Below are positions 13,121 through 23,866 of a stretch of DNA of 64,000 nt, in pieces. The first letter of the stretch is position 1. Every line of letters starts with the position of its first letter. The notes beneath the pieces were generated by a model. The model saw only the letters and a program-made list of their open reading frames with translations, was not told the DNA's origin and ran no database searches. This DNA comes from Lotus japonicus (taxonomy: Eukaryota > Streptophyta > Magnoliopsida > Fabales > Fabaceae), in the NCBI RefSeq assembly GCF_012489685.1, contig NC_080046.1:1552501-1616500 (forward strand). Reading direction: 5' to 3'. A program made the position numbers and the translations under genes.

Positions 13121-13915
13121 CTAAGGTTTATTAGAGCGACGCAGAAGTTCCATCATCATTTGCTTCATTTCTATCAGCATAGACTCATGAGTATCAAGAC
13201 GTTGTTCCATGGTGTCGAGTCTGGACGAGCTGGACTGTGTAGAACTGGAAGGAACAGTCTGAGCAGCTTGAGGAGCTGGAATGGATGCAGAAGCAGCAGG
13301 AGTAAACACTACTAGTGCAAGTGCTTGGCATCGAAGTGCTTCAGCTTCAGCTTCAAGTCTTTCTGCCTCTAACTGAGCTAGTTCAGCTTGAGCTACGGCT
13401 TGGCGTGCAGCTTCTTCTGCTTGTTCTTTCTTTCTTCTGGCCTCTTCAATAGCTTCAAGAAGCTTGTGTCTTTGTTGTTGTTCATGAAGAGCCACTCTTC
13501 TGGCAAACCTTTGCTTTGCAGCTGATATCCGCTGATCTCTTTCAGCAATGAGAAAACTCATCATAGCAGGAACTTGAGCAACTAACCAAGTACTCAGATT
13601 ATCCCATTCCTCAGCAACAGAGTCAGGATTCTCACTCAGGTCAGTGTGAACTTGCACGTTGCGTAGCATCAAAGAAGCTTCTTGATTAAACACATTGATG
13701 CACTCGGAGAGAGAGGTGGGTCTGAGGTGAGTGTAGGGAACTATGGAGAGGTATTGGTCTGGGGAGGTTGGGTGATTGCTGCTATGAGCTTCAGAGACAC
13801 CTTGGGGAGAGCCAATGTCACAGGTTTGGTCATGAGGTTCAGAGGCTCCAAGGTGTGGTTCAGAAGTTTCAACCAGAGGATTGGGTGATCTAACCGAAGA
13901 GTGGTTAGACACAGA
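13121..13915 (-). CDS. In-frame extension of the envelope-like ORF, coiled-coil (about 264 residues)
   Basis: This frame continues directly, in the same register, after the TAA (13918-13916) that ends the 701-residue envelope-like ORF. It then runs open to 13121. It begins with Ser/Pro/His-rich text (SEPHLGASEPHDQ) that resembles the end of the upstream ORF. A long Ala/Glu/Arg helix follows (ARRKKEQAEEAARQAVAQAE, residues about 155-195) and then a C-terminal heptad-like segment (LDTMEQRLDTHESMLIEMKQ). I infer that the stop interrupts a once longer protein, or that it is read through. There is no good ATG near its start. Envelope-like proteins of Sireviruses are known to carry C-terminal coiled coils, which fits. 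Confidence 0.6.
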   Translation of the reverse strand, partial: SVSNHSSVRSPNPLVETSEPHLGASEPHDQTCDIGSPQGVSEAHSSNHPTSPDQYLSIVPYTHLRPTSLSECINVFNQEASLMLRNVQVHTDLSENPDSVAEEWDNLSTWLVAQVPAMMSFLIAERDQRISAAKQRFARRVALHEQQQRHKLLEAIEEARRKKEQAEEAARQAVAQAELAQLEAERLEAEAEALRCQALALVVFTPAASASIPAPQAAQTVPSSSTQSSSSRLDTMEQRLDTHESMLIEMKQMMMELLRRSNKP

Positions 13916-16021
13916 TTATTCCGGGTCTGGTTGAATTGGCTCTTGTTGAATAGGGTCAGGTTGAGCTTGTTGAGCCAAAGGGTCTGCCTCATGTAAGGGA
14001 TTGGCCAAGATAGGTTCATCTGGGTCAACTAGACGTTCAGGTCTAGGGCCAGGATATCTCCTAGGGCTTGGATAGGTGAGGTAATATTCTTCTAAGGTAG
14101 ACACCTTTTCTTTTCTGACTTCCATGAATTTTCTAATGGATTTACAGTTGTTGGAAGGAGAGGAGTCAGCAACGTTGGTTGGAAATGATACAGGAGTAAA
14201 GACACTTGAAGAATCTGTATCAGCGGTTCTGGCAGCCAGACGTTCTGAAGCTCTGGGGACAGAGTGATCAGAAGTTCTGGATTCAGGTTCTGGTTGGTTA
14301 AGTTCTGGTTGATTAGGGATGATGGGTTCAGAAGTTAATGGGTTGTATTGGATTGTAATAGGTGAGGTTGGATCAGAGGGTCCTGTAGGTTGGTTCTGAA
14401 GCATATTCCAGAGAGGTGCTTCATTTGGTGAAGGTTGGAAAAATGAAGACCTTGGTGAATTGGGTGGTGAAGTGGTTTGTGTGGCTGGTTGGGACTCTGG
14501 GATAGGAGTGAGTGGGTTGGAGGTATGTTTCAGCATAGCAGAGATAGGGAGTGCATCAAATGTATCTAAATCATCATCAGAAGCAATAGCAGACTTACTT
14601 GATGATCTTGCTGAAGACCGAGTCACTCTGACAGGAGTCTCAACCATTCTGATCACTTGAGCAGCAGGTTCCACACTTGTAGGCCTCACCACAAGTCTGA
14701 CCTGTTTCTTCTTCTTCTTGGGAGGAGAAGGACCATCTTTATTAGAACCAACATTACCATCACCACCAGCATCAGGTTTGATGGTTTCATCATGTTTCCT
14801 CTTTGGCTGGTCAGCCTTCTTCTTCTTCTTCTTCTGAGGGCCACCAGATTCCTCAGAGGATTCTTCTAAGACCATCTTCCTCTGAACTTTCTTCTTGGTA
14901 GGAGAGGGAAACTCTTGAGCTGGCGGCAGTCTTCTGAAGAATTCATCGAGATCAATTTCATAGCCTTGAGCCCGTAGGTCTTCAACATAGCACTTAATAG
15001 CTTCAGGATTGTCTGCCTGTGTCCACAGAGGGTAGTCATTCAGAGGCACCCTTCTCCGTCTGATTTCAGAAGATGTGTCTTCATGAGCAGGGGCGATTTT
15101 CTTCTGGACCAAGCCCATCTTCTTCAGAGAATTTGCAGTGAAGACATCACTGACAATGGTGGTCAGATCCTCTATGCATCCAGCATTGACCAGATCTTGC
15201 ACCAGGTTGCTCTCAATGAAGAGATCTGATAGCAATCTCCCAAAAGGGATATACTTGATTGCTGACTTGATGGAGGCAGTAGTTCTGGACTTCTTGATAC
15301 ACTCCTTCAAGTAAGAGAACAGGAAGTAGGGAAGGCAGATCTTCTTCTTGTCTTGGATGAAAAACAACATCGCCTTCTGGTTGAAGTTGATGTAGTCTGG
15401 GGAACTGCCCTTTGGTCTCTGGTTGATGCAGTTGAGCAGAATCTTGTGCCAGATTCTGAGCTTGGGATGAAGGTCCAGTACCTTGTAATCAGTCTTGCCC
15501 GGTTTGTATGTGGTGTACAGGGCCTTGTTGGTCTCATCCTTCGTTTTGGGTTTCAGCTTCGATTCAGTGAATTGAAATCGATACCCATGTGCAGTCTCTG
15601 CACCCAGTAGGTTCACAAATGACTTCTCTGTAATTATGATCCTCCTTCCAAGAATGTGGGATACCACCTGAGTGTCATCGCAGTCAGCATGCTTCCAGAA
15701 TTCCTTGATCAATTTGTCATACATCGGTCCACGAAGCCTGTTGAAGTAATTCTCCCAGCCTTGAACACGGACTTCAGAACGAAGATCATACCCATTTGTA
15801 GCAAGATTGTCGAGGTCGAATCTCCATTCTGCCAGTACTTGAAGTTCCTCAGGAGCATACACACAATGAACGGCACAGCCCCGTTCTGCAATCAGAATAA
15901 CTTGCTCTTGAGCTTGACCTTGACTAGGAGCTTCAGGACCCATTTGGCCTGTAGCTTGACCCACTACCATGTGAGGGAAACTTGTTGCTTCAGCGGCTTC
16001 ATTTCTGGTTTGTCTCACCAT
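13916..16021 (-). CDS. Sirevirus envelope-like / plant-transposon-domain protein, 701 residues
   Basis: Opens at ATG 16021 (MVRQTRNEA) and ends at TAA 13918-13916. Residues about 60-320 form a globular region (RGPMYDKLIKEFWKHAD, GRRIIITEKSFVNLLG, LHPKLRIWHKILLNCI) like the putative plant transposon protein / envelope-like domain of legume Sireviruses. Residues about 390-470 hold lysine runs (KKKKKK, PKRKHDE, PPKKKKK) that look like nuclear localisation signals. The rest is a Pro/Ser/Gln-rich low-complexity tail. I see no clear signal peptide or transmembrane helix, so a membrane-glycoprotein role is not supported. It lies 447 bases downstream of the pol stop and is not joined to it. A (CT)n leader at 16071-16088 precedes the ATG. 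Function is unknown. Confidence 0.75.
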   Translation of the reverse strand: MVRQTRNEAAEATSFPHMVVGQATGQMGPEAPSQGQAQEQVILIAERGCAVHCVYAPEELQVLAEWRFDLDNLATNGYDLRSEVRVQGWENYFNRLRGPMYDKLIKEFWKHADCDDTQVVSHILGRRIIITEKSFVNLLGAETAHGYRFQFTESKLKPKTKDETNKALYTTYKPGKTDYKVLDLHPKLRIWHKILLNCINQRPKGSSPDYINFNQKAMLFFIQDKKKICLPYFLFSYLKECIKKSRTTASIKSAIKYIPFGRLLSDLFIESNLVQDLVNAGCIEDLTTIVSDVFTANSLKKMGLVQKKIAPAHEDTSSEIRRRRVPLNDYPLWTQADNPEAIKCYVEDLRAQGYEIDLDEFFRRLPPAQEFPSPTKKKVQRKMVLEESSEESGGPQKKKKKKADQPKRKHDETIKPDAGGDGNVGSNKDGPSPPKKKKKQVRLVVRPTSVEPAAQVIRMVETPVRVTRSSARSSSKSAIASDDDLDTFDALPISAMLKHTSNPLTPIPESQPATQTTSPPNSPRSSFFQPSPNEAPLWNMLQNQPTGPSDPTSPITIQYNPLTSEPIIPNQPELNQPEPESRTSDHSVPRASERLAARTADTDSSSVFTPVSFPTNVADSSPSNNCKSIRKFMEVRKEKVSTLEEYYLTYPSPRRYPGPRPERLVDPDEPILANPLHEADPLAQQAQPDPIQQEPIQPDPE

Positions 16022-16070
16022 TGTTGGAGCGGTTGAAGGTTTTGGGTAGAAGATGAAGATGATGAATATA

Positions 16071-16088
16071 GAGAGAGAGAGAGAGAGA
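16071..16088. repeat. (GA/CT)n microsatellite in the leader of the envelope-like ORF
   Basis: Nine GA units on plus (CT on the coding strand) about 50 bases before ATG 16021. CT-rich leaders are common at plant transcription starts, so an internal promoter is conceivable. Confidence 0.6.
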
Positions 16089-16467
16089 AAGAGATCGTGG
16101 GTGAGAGGTTTTGAAAAACTGAAGAGAGAGAATGTAAAACCTTAAGTGTAAGAGAACGTGTGTGCATAGTGGGTTTTTAAAAGTAACCGTTGTTGATCAA
16201 AAAGAAGGATAAAATCAACGGTTAAAAATTAAAGACATCATAGTAACAGTAAATACACATATCACACGCAGGAGAGAAGTACATCTACACATATTATGAC
16301 AGACTGTCACACAGGCACAAGGAACTATGCATCAGAGAAACTGACACACGTTTACTGTCTCAGCTTCAGGGTCAGCACCAATGGGTACATAAACTCTGAT
16401 TGAGTTACCTTCTGGACTAGACATCTTCTGATCAAGAAGTATCATAGTCAGAGGTTCTGATCCATCT

Positions 16468-18138
16468 TCACTCTGGACAAAAGTCCATATTCAGATTTTT
16501 CAGAATAAAATTAAATCTATCCTCTGCTAAGGGCTTTGTAAAGATATCTGCCCATTGATGGTCAGTATCAACAAACTTCAGAAGAAGTACGCCCTTTTGT
16601 ACATAATCTCTAATAAAGTGATACTTTACCTCAATGTGCTTTGCTCTTGAATGTAAGATAGGATTCTTACTCAATGATATTGCAGCAGTGTTATCACAAT
16701 AGATTGGGATATTGCTCTCAAAGATCTGATAATCTTCCAGCTGATGTTTCATCCAGAGCATCTGAGTACTGCATATAGCTGCTGAGATATATTCTGCCTC
16801 TGCAGTGGATAGTGCAATGGTTGATTGCCTCTTGCTTGCCCATGAGACTAAATTGCTTCCCAGAAATTGACAATTTCCAGAAGTGCTTTTTCTCTCTGTT
16901 CTATCTCCAGCATAATCAGCATCACAATAACCTGAAAGCTTATACTCTGATGTTTTCTTATACATCAAGCCAAGGTTAGTGGTGCCTTTCAGATACCTTA
17001 GGATCCTCTTAACAGCAGTTAAGTGGGTTTCCCTTGGATCTGATTGGAAACGAGCACATAAGTGAACACTAAATAATATATCTGGCCTAGATGCAGTTAA
17101 GTATAGGAGTGAGCCTATCATACCACGATAGAGCTTCTGACATACTTTACCACTTTCATCTTCTTTCTCCAGAATGCATGTAGGATGCATTGGAGTCTTG
17201 GCCACTGTAGATTCCAGCATATTGAACTTCTTCAGAAGTTCTTTAGTGTACTTGCTCTGATGGATATATGTTCCTTTTGGTGTTTGATCAACTTGTATTC
17301 CCAGAAAGTACTTGAGTTCTCCCATCATACTCATCTCAAATTCAGCCTGCATCATCTTAGAAAATTCTTTGCATAGAGATTGATTAGCAGAACCAAATAT
17401 AATATCATCAACATAAATTTGCACAATTAAGATATCATCTTTATAAGTTTTGCAAAAGAGAGTTGTATCTACTTTACCCCTTACAAACTCATTCTCCAGG
17501 AGGAATGAGCTGAGTCTCTCATACCATGCTCTGGGAGCTTGCTTCATACCATAGAGTGATTTCTTCAATTTGAACACATGGTCTGGTTTCTTTTCATCTT
17601 CAAAACCTGGGGGTTGATGAACATAGACTTCCTCTGAAATATAACCATTTAGGAAGGCACTCTTCACGTCCATCTGATGTAGAACTATGTTGTGATTCAC
17701 TGAGAAAGAGATCAACGGTCTGATTGCTTCTAGTCTTGCTACTGGAGCAAATGTTTCAGTGTAGTCTATTCCTTCCTGCTGGTTGTAGCCTTGAGCAACT
17801 AGCCTTGCCTTGTTTCTGACTACATCTCCTTTCTCATTCAACTTGTTTCTGAACACCCATTTTGTTCCAATTACATGGACACTCTCAGGCTTCTTCACTA
17901 AGCTCCAAACATCGTTCTTGGAGAATTGATTCAATTCTTCTTCCATGGCCAGAATCCAATCCTTGTCCTGAAGAGTTTCATCTATGGATTTGGGTTCAAT
18001 TAAGGACACTAATCCTTTCAGACTAAGCAAGATCTCTTCAGAGGGTCTGAAGGCTGATCTGGTTCTGGCTGGTTCGTCTTTGTTGCCCAGAATCAATTCC
18101 TTAGGATGAGCTGCAGTGATTCTGCTCTTCTTCAAAGT
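16468..18138 (-). CDS. Sirevirus reverse transcriptase-RNase H segment of pol
   Basis: The region is open in the same frame as the gag-integrase ORF and separated from it by one TAA (18141-18139). It ends at TGA 16468 after NMDFCPE. The RT part has the copia signature [40 protein letters not shown], and catalytic YVDD (17415-17404). RNase H follows, with [21 protein letters not shown] and the YCDNTAAI motif. The segment ends with the [12 protein letters not shown] tail typical of copia pol. About 556 residues are open with no internal stop. As written, it lacks its own ATG near the start, so expression would need readthrough of the TAA. It belongs to the polyprotein, not to a separate gene. 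Confidence 0.9.
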   Translation of the reverse strand, partial: TLKKSRITAAHPKELILGNKDEPARTRSAFRPSEEILLSLKGLVSLIEPKSIDETLQDKDWILAMEEELNQFSKNDVWSLVKKPESVHVIGTKWVFRNKLNEKGDVVRNKARLVAQGYNQQEGIDYTETFAPVARLEAIRPLISFSVNHNIVLHQMDVKSAFLNGYISEEVYVHQPPGFEDEKKPDHVFKLKKSLYGMKQAPRAWYERLSSFLLENEFVRGKVDTTLFCKTYKDDILIVQIYVDDIIFGSANQSLCKEFSKMMQAEFEMSMMGELKYFLGIQVDQTPKGTYIHQSKYTKELLKKFNMLESTVAKTPMHPTCILEKEDESGKVCQKLYRGMIGSLLYLTASRPDILFSVHLCARFQSDPRETHLTAVKRILRYLKGTTNLGLMYKKTSEYKLSGYCDADYAGDRTERKSTSGNCQFLGSNLVSWASKRQSTIALSTAEAEYISAAICSTQMLWMKHQLEDYQIFESNIPIYCDNTAAISLSKNPILHSRAKHIEVKYHFIRDYVQKGVLLLKFVDTDHQWADIFTKPLAEDRFNFILKNLNMDFCPE

Positions 18139-21100
18139 TTATGAATCAGAGGGACCAGCTTCTTCTTCTGGTTCATCTTCCTCTGGCTCAGCTTCCTCTG
18201 GAGCTTTGCCTTTGTCAGAAACATTTATGCTCATATCTGCAAACTTCTCAACTAGCTTTGACTGGTCAGAGTCAAGCTTATCGTCAAATCTAACATGAAT
18301 AGACTCTTCAATAGTCTTAGCATCAGTAATATAAAATCTAAAACCTTTAGATCTTTCAGAATAACCAAGTAATAGACATTTAGAAGACTTAGCATCAAAT
18401 TTATGCAATCTATCCTTAGTATTAAGAACATAACAAACACAACCAAAAGGATGAAAGTAAGAAATGTTGGGTTTTATGTTCTTCCACAAATCATAGGGAG
18501 TCTTATTCAGAATTGGTCTCACAGAGATTCTGTTCTGAATGTAACATGCTGTATTTACTGCCTCTGCCCAAAAGTGCTTAGCCATGCCAGTTTCTTGGAG
18601 CATGGTTCTAGCCATCTCCTGAAGAGTTCTGTTCTTCCTCTCAACAACACCATTTTGTTGAGGAGTTCTGGGACAAGAGAAATCATGTGCAATTCCATAG
18701 GAATCAAACAGATTCTCAAACTTGTCATTCTCAAACTCTCCACCATGGTCACTTCTGACACGCACAATCCTACAAGCCTTCTCGTTTTGCACTTGGGCTA
18801 TGAAGGTAGAGAACACAGCATGAGACTCATCCTTGCGGGTTAGAAACTTTACCCATGTCCAGCGGCTATAGTCGTCAACGATGACCATCCCATATCTCTT
18901 GCCACCTATAGACTCAGTTTTCACTGGTCCAAAAAGGTCGATATGCAGAAGTTCCAACGGCCTTGAGGTTGAGACAACATTCTTTGCCTTGAAAGGGACT
19001 TTAGTGAATTTGCCTTTCTGACATGCTTTACAAAGAGCGTCTGAAGCAAACTTCAGATTAGGTAAGCCCCTGACAAGGTTTAGCTTGCTCAGCTGAGAAA
19101 TCTTTCTCATACTGGCATGCCCTAACCGTCTATGCCATACCCACTGCTCTTCATTAACAGACAGAAGACACTTCACATTCTGAGCCTCCAACTCAGATAA
19201 TCTGATCTTATAAATGTTGTTCTTCCTCTTGCTGTTAAACAGAACAGAGCCATCGATCTGACTTACAGCCCGGCAGGACTTTTGATTGAATATAACATCA
19301 TAACCCTTGTCAGCTAATTGACTTATAGACAATAAGTTATGTGTTAAGCCGTCTACCAAAAACACATTATCAATGCATGGACTACTATCTACACAAATAG
19401 TACCAGTACCAACAATTTTACCCTTTTCATTTCCTCCAAAGCCAACTTCGCCTCCAGGCTTAATTTTAGCTCTTGGAACATACGCCTTTCTCCCGTCATG
19501 TGACGCGAGCATCCACTGTCCAGATACCATGATTGGTGTTTCAGTGGAGCTATCAAGGATATCTGCAACATAGATAATCTTGTCCTTAGGTACCCACTTT
19601 CTGGGTCCTCTCTTGTTAGTTATCCCAGAGGTTCTGATCACCTTGGGTTTCTCAACATGATAATGTAAAGGAATTTTTGCATGATATTTAGACATGGAGA
19701 AAGATCCCTTTTTAAGAGGGGTTTTAACAACTTTAGCAGGTAAAGGATCAGGCAATATGGTACCAGAGGGAACAAAGCATTCATACACGGATTTAGTTTT
19801 AGACACAGAGGGCTCATTTCTAATAGGTTTAGAATAGCCAATGCCATGCATTCCATTTCTGCTTACGCCATAGATCATTGAAGCCATTAAGCTTCTATTT
19901 ACACTCTTAGCCAGGAATCTTTGAAAAGACTTTTCATACTTAGATTCATTTCTACAATCAGAGGCATCACAAGCAACTATTTCTTCTAACTTGGCGATCT
20001 GGTTCTTAAGCACAGAGTTAGAATTGATCAAAGCATGATTATCATTTTTCAAATCAGAAATAATTTTTTCATGTTCAGAAGGAGTCTTAGAAACAGCAGA
20101 TAAGTCCTTTTTCAACTTTTTATGCTTAGACAATAAGGATTTATACTTATCCATGATATCAGACAAAGCATGTTTTAGTTCAGAGGTAGAGAAAGAAGCG
20201 AATACCTCATTTTCATCGTCTGAGTTAGGATCTCCTTCTGATTCTGAGTCAGAGTCAACAGCTTCCTTTGACTCTGCTCCTTTGTCTTTGACAATAGCCA
20301 TGAGTCCTTGGACTTCACCATCAGAGTCAACATCCTCTGACTCTGACTCATCAAATGTCACCATCAGACTCTTCTTCGTCTTGAAGTGCTTCTTTGGCTT
20401 CTTGTCCTTCTTCAATTTTGGACAGTCACTTTTGTAGTGCCCAGATTCTTTGCACTCAAAGCATGTGACTTCCTTAAGTGAGGACTTCTTCTGGCCTGAG
20501 GATTCAGACTTTCCTTTTGCCTTTCCAGAGCCTTTGTACTTGCTCTGCCTGTGCTTCCAGATGCGGTTGAGTCTCTTGGAGATCAGAGTCAGCTCATCTT
20601 CATCAGAATCTTCTGATGCTTCTTCAGATTCTTCTGCTTCAGCTTGGAGAGCCTTTGACTTTTCAGCCTTAGCCTTCTCAGATTTGGATTTCAAGGCTAT
20701 GGACTTTTTCCTCAGATCTTGCATCTCAGAGCACTTCAGCTCATGGCATTTCAAAATGCTGATGAGTTCTTCTAAACTCATATTCTCGACATCTCTCGTG
20801 AGCTCTATTGAAGTCACTAAAGGCATCCAGCTTTCAGGAAGACTCTTGAGAACCCTTATGACATGATCTTTTGTTGTGTAGCTCTTGTTGAGAGGTCTTA
20901 TGCCAGCTACAAGCAACTGAAATCTGGAGAACATTTCTTCAATGGACTCATTTGGCTCCATGATGAAGGATTCATATTTTTGGATCAAAGACAATGCCTT
21001 TGATTCTTTGACTTTCTTGTTTCCTTCATGAGACATCTTCAGAGATTCAAAAATGTCTTTTGCAAACTCACGATCTGTAATCTTCTGGTACTCCTCATAA

Positions 21101-21369
21101 GAAATAACACTTAGAAGAATTGCTCTTGCTTTGTGATGTTGCGAGTACAGCTTCTTTTGATCTGCATTCATCTCTGACCTTGGGATCTTCTTGCCATTTG
21201 CATCAACTGGACGCTCATAGCCATCCACAATAATATCCCAGAGATCTGCATCGAAACCCAGAAAGAAACTTTCCAATCTATCTTTCCAATATTCGAACCT
21301 TTGACCGTCGAACATGGGAGGCTTTGCGTTGTAACCATCTCTTTGAGTTTCACTGGTGGTGGCAGCCAT
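18139..21369 (-). CDS. Sirevirus gag-protease-integrase ORF, 1,076 residues
   Basis: Opens at ATG 21369, 72 bases inside the 5' LTR. The gag (UBN2-type) region reads MFDGQRFEYWKDRLESFF and continues to about residue 290. A CCHC zinc knuckle C-x2-C-x4-H-x4-C lies at residues 303-316. The integrase zinc motif (HRRLGH...C..C) is near residue 760. The catalytic core has D811, D874 and E910, a DD35E spacing, ending in the GVVERKNRT motif. The protease active-site word WYLDSGCSRHMTG is present in the DNA (DSG codons at 19520-19512) but in a different frame, so two compensating one-base shifts flank it and the ORF reads an unrelated peptide there. The ORF ends at TAA 18141-18139 before RT. The integrase looks intact and the protease does not. 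Confidence 0.9.
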   Translation of the reverse strand: MAATTSETQRDGYNAKPPMFDGQRFEYWKDRLESFFLGFDADLWDIIVDGYERPVDANGKKIPRSEMNADQKKLYSQHHKARAILLSVISYEEYQKITDREFAKDIFESLKMSHEGNKKVKESKALSLIQKYESFIMEPNESIEEMFSRFQLLVAGIRPLNKSYTTKDHVIRVLKSLPESWMPLVTSIELTRDVENMSLEELISILKCHELKCSEMQDLRKKSIALKSKSEKAKAEKSKALQAEAEESEEASEDSDEDELTLISKRLNRIWKHRQSKYKGSGKAKGKSESSGQKKSSLKEVTCFECKESGHYKSDCPKLKKDKKPKKHFKTKKSLMVTFDESESEDVDSDGEVQGLMAIVKDKGAESKEAVDSDSESEGDPNSDDENEVFASFSTSELKHALSDIMDKYKSLLSKHKKLKKDLSAVSKTPSEHEKIISDLKNDNHALINSNSVLKNQIAKLEEIVACDASDCRNESKYEKSFQRFLAKSVNRSLMASMIYGVSRNGMHGIGYSKPIRNEPSVSKTKSVYECFVPSGTILPDPLPAKVVKTPLKKGSFSMSKYHAKIPLHYHVEKPKVIRTSGITNKRGPRKWVPKDKIIYVADILDSSTETPIMVSGQWMLASHDGRKAYVPRAKIKPGGEVGFGGNEKGKIVGTGTICVDSSPCIDNVFLVDGLTHNLLSISQLADKGYDVIFNQKSCRAVSQIDGSVLFNSKRKNNIYKIRLSELEAQNVKCLLSVNEEQWVWHRRLGHASMRKISQLSKLNLVRGLPNLKFASDALCKACQKGKFTKVPFKAKNVVSTSRPLELLHIDLFGPVKTESIGGKRYGMVIVDDYSRWTWVKFLTRKDESHAVFSTFIAQVQNEKACRIVRVRSDHGGEFENDKFENLFDSYGIAHDFSCPRTPQQNGVVERKNRTLQEMARTMLQETGMAKHFWAEAVNTACYIQNRISVRPILNKTPYDLWKNIKPNISYFHPFGCVCYVLNTKDRLHKFDAKSSKCLLLGYSERSKGFRFYITDAKTIEESIHVRFDDKLDSDQSKLVEKFADMSINVSDKGKAPEEAEPEEDEPEEEAGPSDS

Positions 21370-21427
21370 AGTTTTTCACACCGGCCCGGATCACTGAACA
21401 CTGTTAGGTGTGGTAATCAGAACTTGC

Positions 21428-21439
21428 GTTCTGATACCA
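21428..21439 (-). other. Primer-binding site (initiator Met tRNA type)
   Basis: TGGTATCAGAAC lies two bases inside the 5' LTR on the minus strand. The usual plant copia site is TGGTATCAGAGC, so there is one mismatch at position 11. Confidence 0.85.
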
Positions 21440-21441
21440 AT

Positions 21442-22649
21442 TGAAGGTATGAAAAACGGTAGAAAGGGGGGGTTTGAATAACGTTTTCAAAATAAAGCTT
21501 CCACCTTAAAGATTTTGACAAATCTTTCGAGACCTTAAGTGCTAAAGATAAGAGATAGAAAAGCACACAAGGATTTTATCCTGGTTCACTTGATAAATCA
21601 CTCAAGCTAATCCAGTCCACCCGTTAAGGTGATTTCTTCCTTCTTAGAATGAAGGCAATCCACTAATCAGGTAAGAGTTACAACTGCACTTGAAACCTAC
21701 AAGTGACTAACAATTACACTGACTTAGCTCACACTAAGATTCACTCTCTTAGTCTTCTCTAGGATCCGATCAACCTTGATCTCCTAAAGGAACTAAACAA
21801 ATTGTTTAATCAAAGAATGTTTACAAGAGATTTGCTTCTAAAAAGCTAATAGTAAACACAATGAATTTCAGATGAAAGAATGCTTGAAGGTTTTTGAATA
21901 TATCTTGTGCTTATGTAAATTCTTCCAACCGCATCTTTCAGACTTCAGCCTCTATTTATACTCCAAGGATTAGGGTTTGAACGCTGCATGGGAATGCTAC
22001 CGTTGGAGGGCAGTTCTGGAAATTCCAGCTTCTGTTGTGGCTGAGAACGTTAGGTAGGTCGTCAGGATGGTACAGTTGCTTTTGTACTTGGATAGTGACT
22101 TGACCTTTAAACCTAGGAGACTTTTGATCAAGGGAAAGCTTCATGTTGGAACTTGTGAAGCCGGTTGATCAGAGTCAGAGGGAAGGCACAGATCCTCTGA
22201 CCGTTGTATCTTCTGATTCTGAACTCAGAGGGAAGTACAAGGTCTTCAGAGTTTCTTGCTTCTGGACATCAGAGATTCCACTGTTCAGCTTCTGTATCTT
22301 CAGAGTCTTCTACACCATCAGAACATCTGAGCTTTCAGTGTTTCTTGGTTATCAGAACTTCTGGATCTTCAGAGCTTCTAGTGACTGAGTCCACATCAGA
22401 GTTTGTGTAGCTTCAGAACTTCTGAAGCTTTTTCACTGTTCATATTGAACATGGTCAATGCGAAAGCGTTGCTTGGATCACTCTTTATACACAGTGCTTC
22501 TGATTTGTGTGAGATTGAGTAGAGGTCAGAGCCTGTAAATAGCACACTCAGAAAAACACGTTAGAGTACCACAATTGTTCATATCAAAAGGTTAACTTGT
22601 AATCATCAAAACATAGAGTTGTACTACTAGATCAAAACTTGATCTTACA
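21442..22649 (-). repeat. 5' LTR of the Sirevirus
   Basis: Contains TATAAATAG at 21952-21960 on the minus strand, the likely core promoter of the element. The remainder matches the 3' LTR with about ten substitutions and no length change. Confidence 0.95.
21952..21960 (-). promoter_or_regulatory. TATA box in the 5' LTR
   Basis: TATAAATAG reads toward gag, about 0.5 kb before the primer-binding site. Confidence 0.65.
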
Positions 22650-22679
22650 ACCTGCATATGTCGTCACTCCTGGCATACC

Positions 22680-23866
22680 TGTGTTAAAAGATGAAAACAC
22701 ACTGGTAAGGTCAAAACACACAAGGAAATAGTTAAATGAAAGCTGAGAGGAGTTTATTACAGAGTTGTGGCTGCAACAGGCCTACAAAAAAAATTAGCTA
22801 TATAATTCCATGATGATGGTTAAGCCATCTATCCATCTATTTATAAAAAGTATTTTTAAAGATAAATGTAAAGCTTATAATATCCCAAATTAGTTGATTT
22901 TACCTCAATTCTATATCCATTCTTGCCCATTTCCATCATCCACTTTGCCACCCAAACACCACAATTATTTCTAAAAACACAAACAGAAAACAAATCTTAA
23001 TTGTGATGAAGTTAAATAGACATGTTGCAAGGTATGATCCATCCCTTAAAAAGGTGATAAAATTAAGATATCGTCATCTATGAGTGGTGGTGCGGCGATT
23101 TCGTGGTGATTTGAAGGAGGAAGCGAATGCAAGGAGGCGGAAAGAAGGAGAAGAGTTTGGGGGTTGAGGAAGGTGAAGAGGATGTGGCTCAGGGAGGGCA
23201 ACAACTTGGGTGGCGGCGCTGGATAGGAAGGAGGTTATGGAATTGGGCTGCTAGGTTTCTTCCCTAAAATTAAATGAATTTGAAATTTTCCTCACAATTT
23301 CAAAACTTTGAAATTATGTTAGCGCCAACATGTCCCGCCAGTTTCAAAAAAAAAATGTCCCGCCAAAATTCTCATATATTTTTTTAAAAAAGATCGACAT
23401 TATTATTTAGAAAATGAGTTACTTATTATTTCATGTCGACGATTTATTTTTATTAATATTTACTTATTTTAAAAATTCATTACTTCATATTTCATGTTGA
23501 CGATTTACTCCGATCGACTCTTCAACCATATGACTCGGACATCATACAGCTAGCCCACGAAGGATGCTTTTAAGCATACACCTAAGAGGTAGCATGTAGG
23601 ACATGGGCTAGGGTCGAGCCCTCTCGATTTACTTATTGTTCGATCAATTTTTGTGTAATGATTATCTTGAATTTACATTATTTGGTTCATACGAAGTCAT
23701 CGGCATGAGGACATTTCGTATAAGGGTTCAAAGTAAAGGTTTTTATGTCAACTCTAGCTAAGAGATCTGCACATTCCTCACTAATACCCTAAGTATTTTA
23801 GGTCAATCCTAACTAAGAGTTATACTTATTCTTGTGTTAATCCTATCTAAAAGTCAGGTATCCTAA
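22680..23866. other. Flank of the reductase pseudogene; no supported gene
   Basis: A possible minus-strand exon at about 22895-22975 reads NNCGVWVAKWMMEMG between plausible splice signals and is reminiscent of a Ulp1-like cysteine protease tail, but it is too short to call. GC-richer leader-like DNA lies at 23080-23260. From 23500 the text grades into irregular copies of the tandem repeat that follows. Confidence 0.3.

Noticed and set aside
22895..22975. Possible Ulp1-like exon (NNCGVWVAKWMMEMG) on minus
   Set aside because: About 25 codons with plausible splice sites but no other exon of the family nearby; not enough to call.
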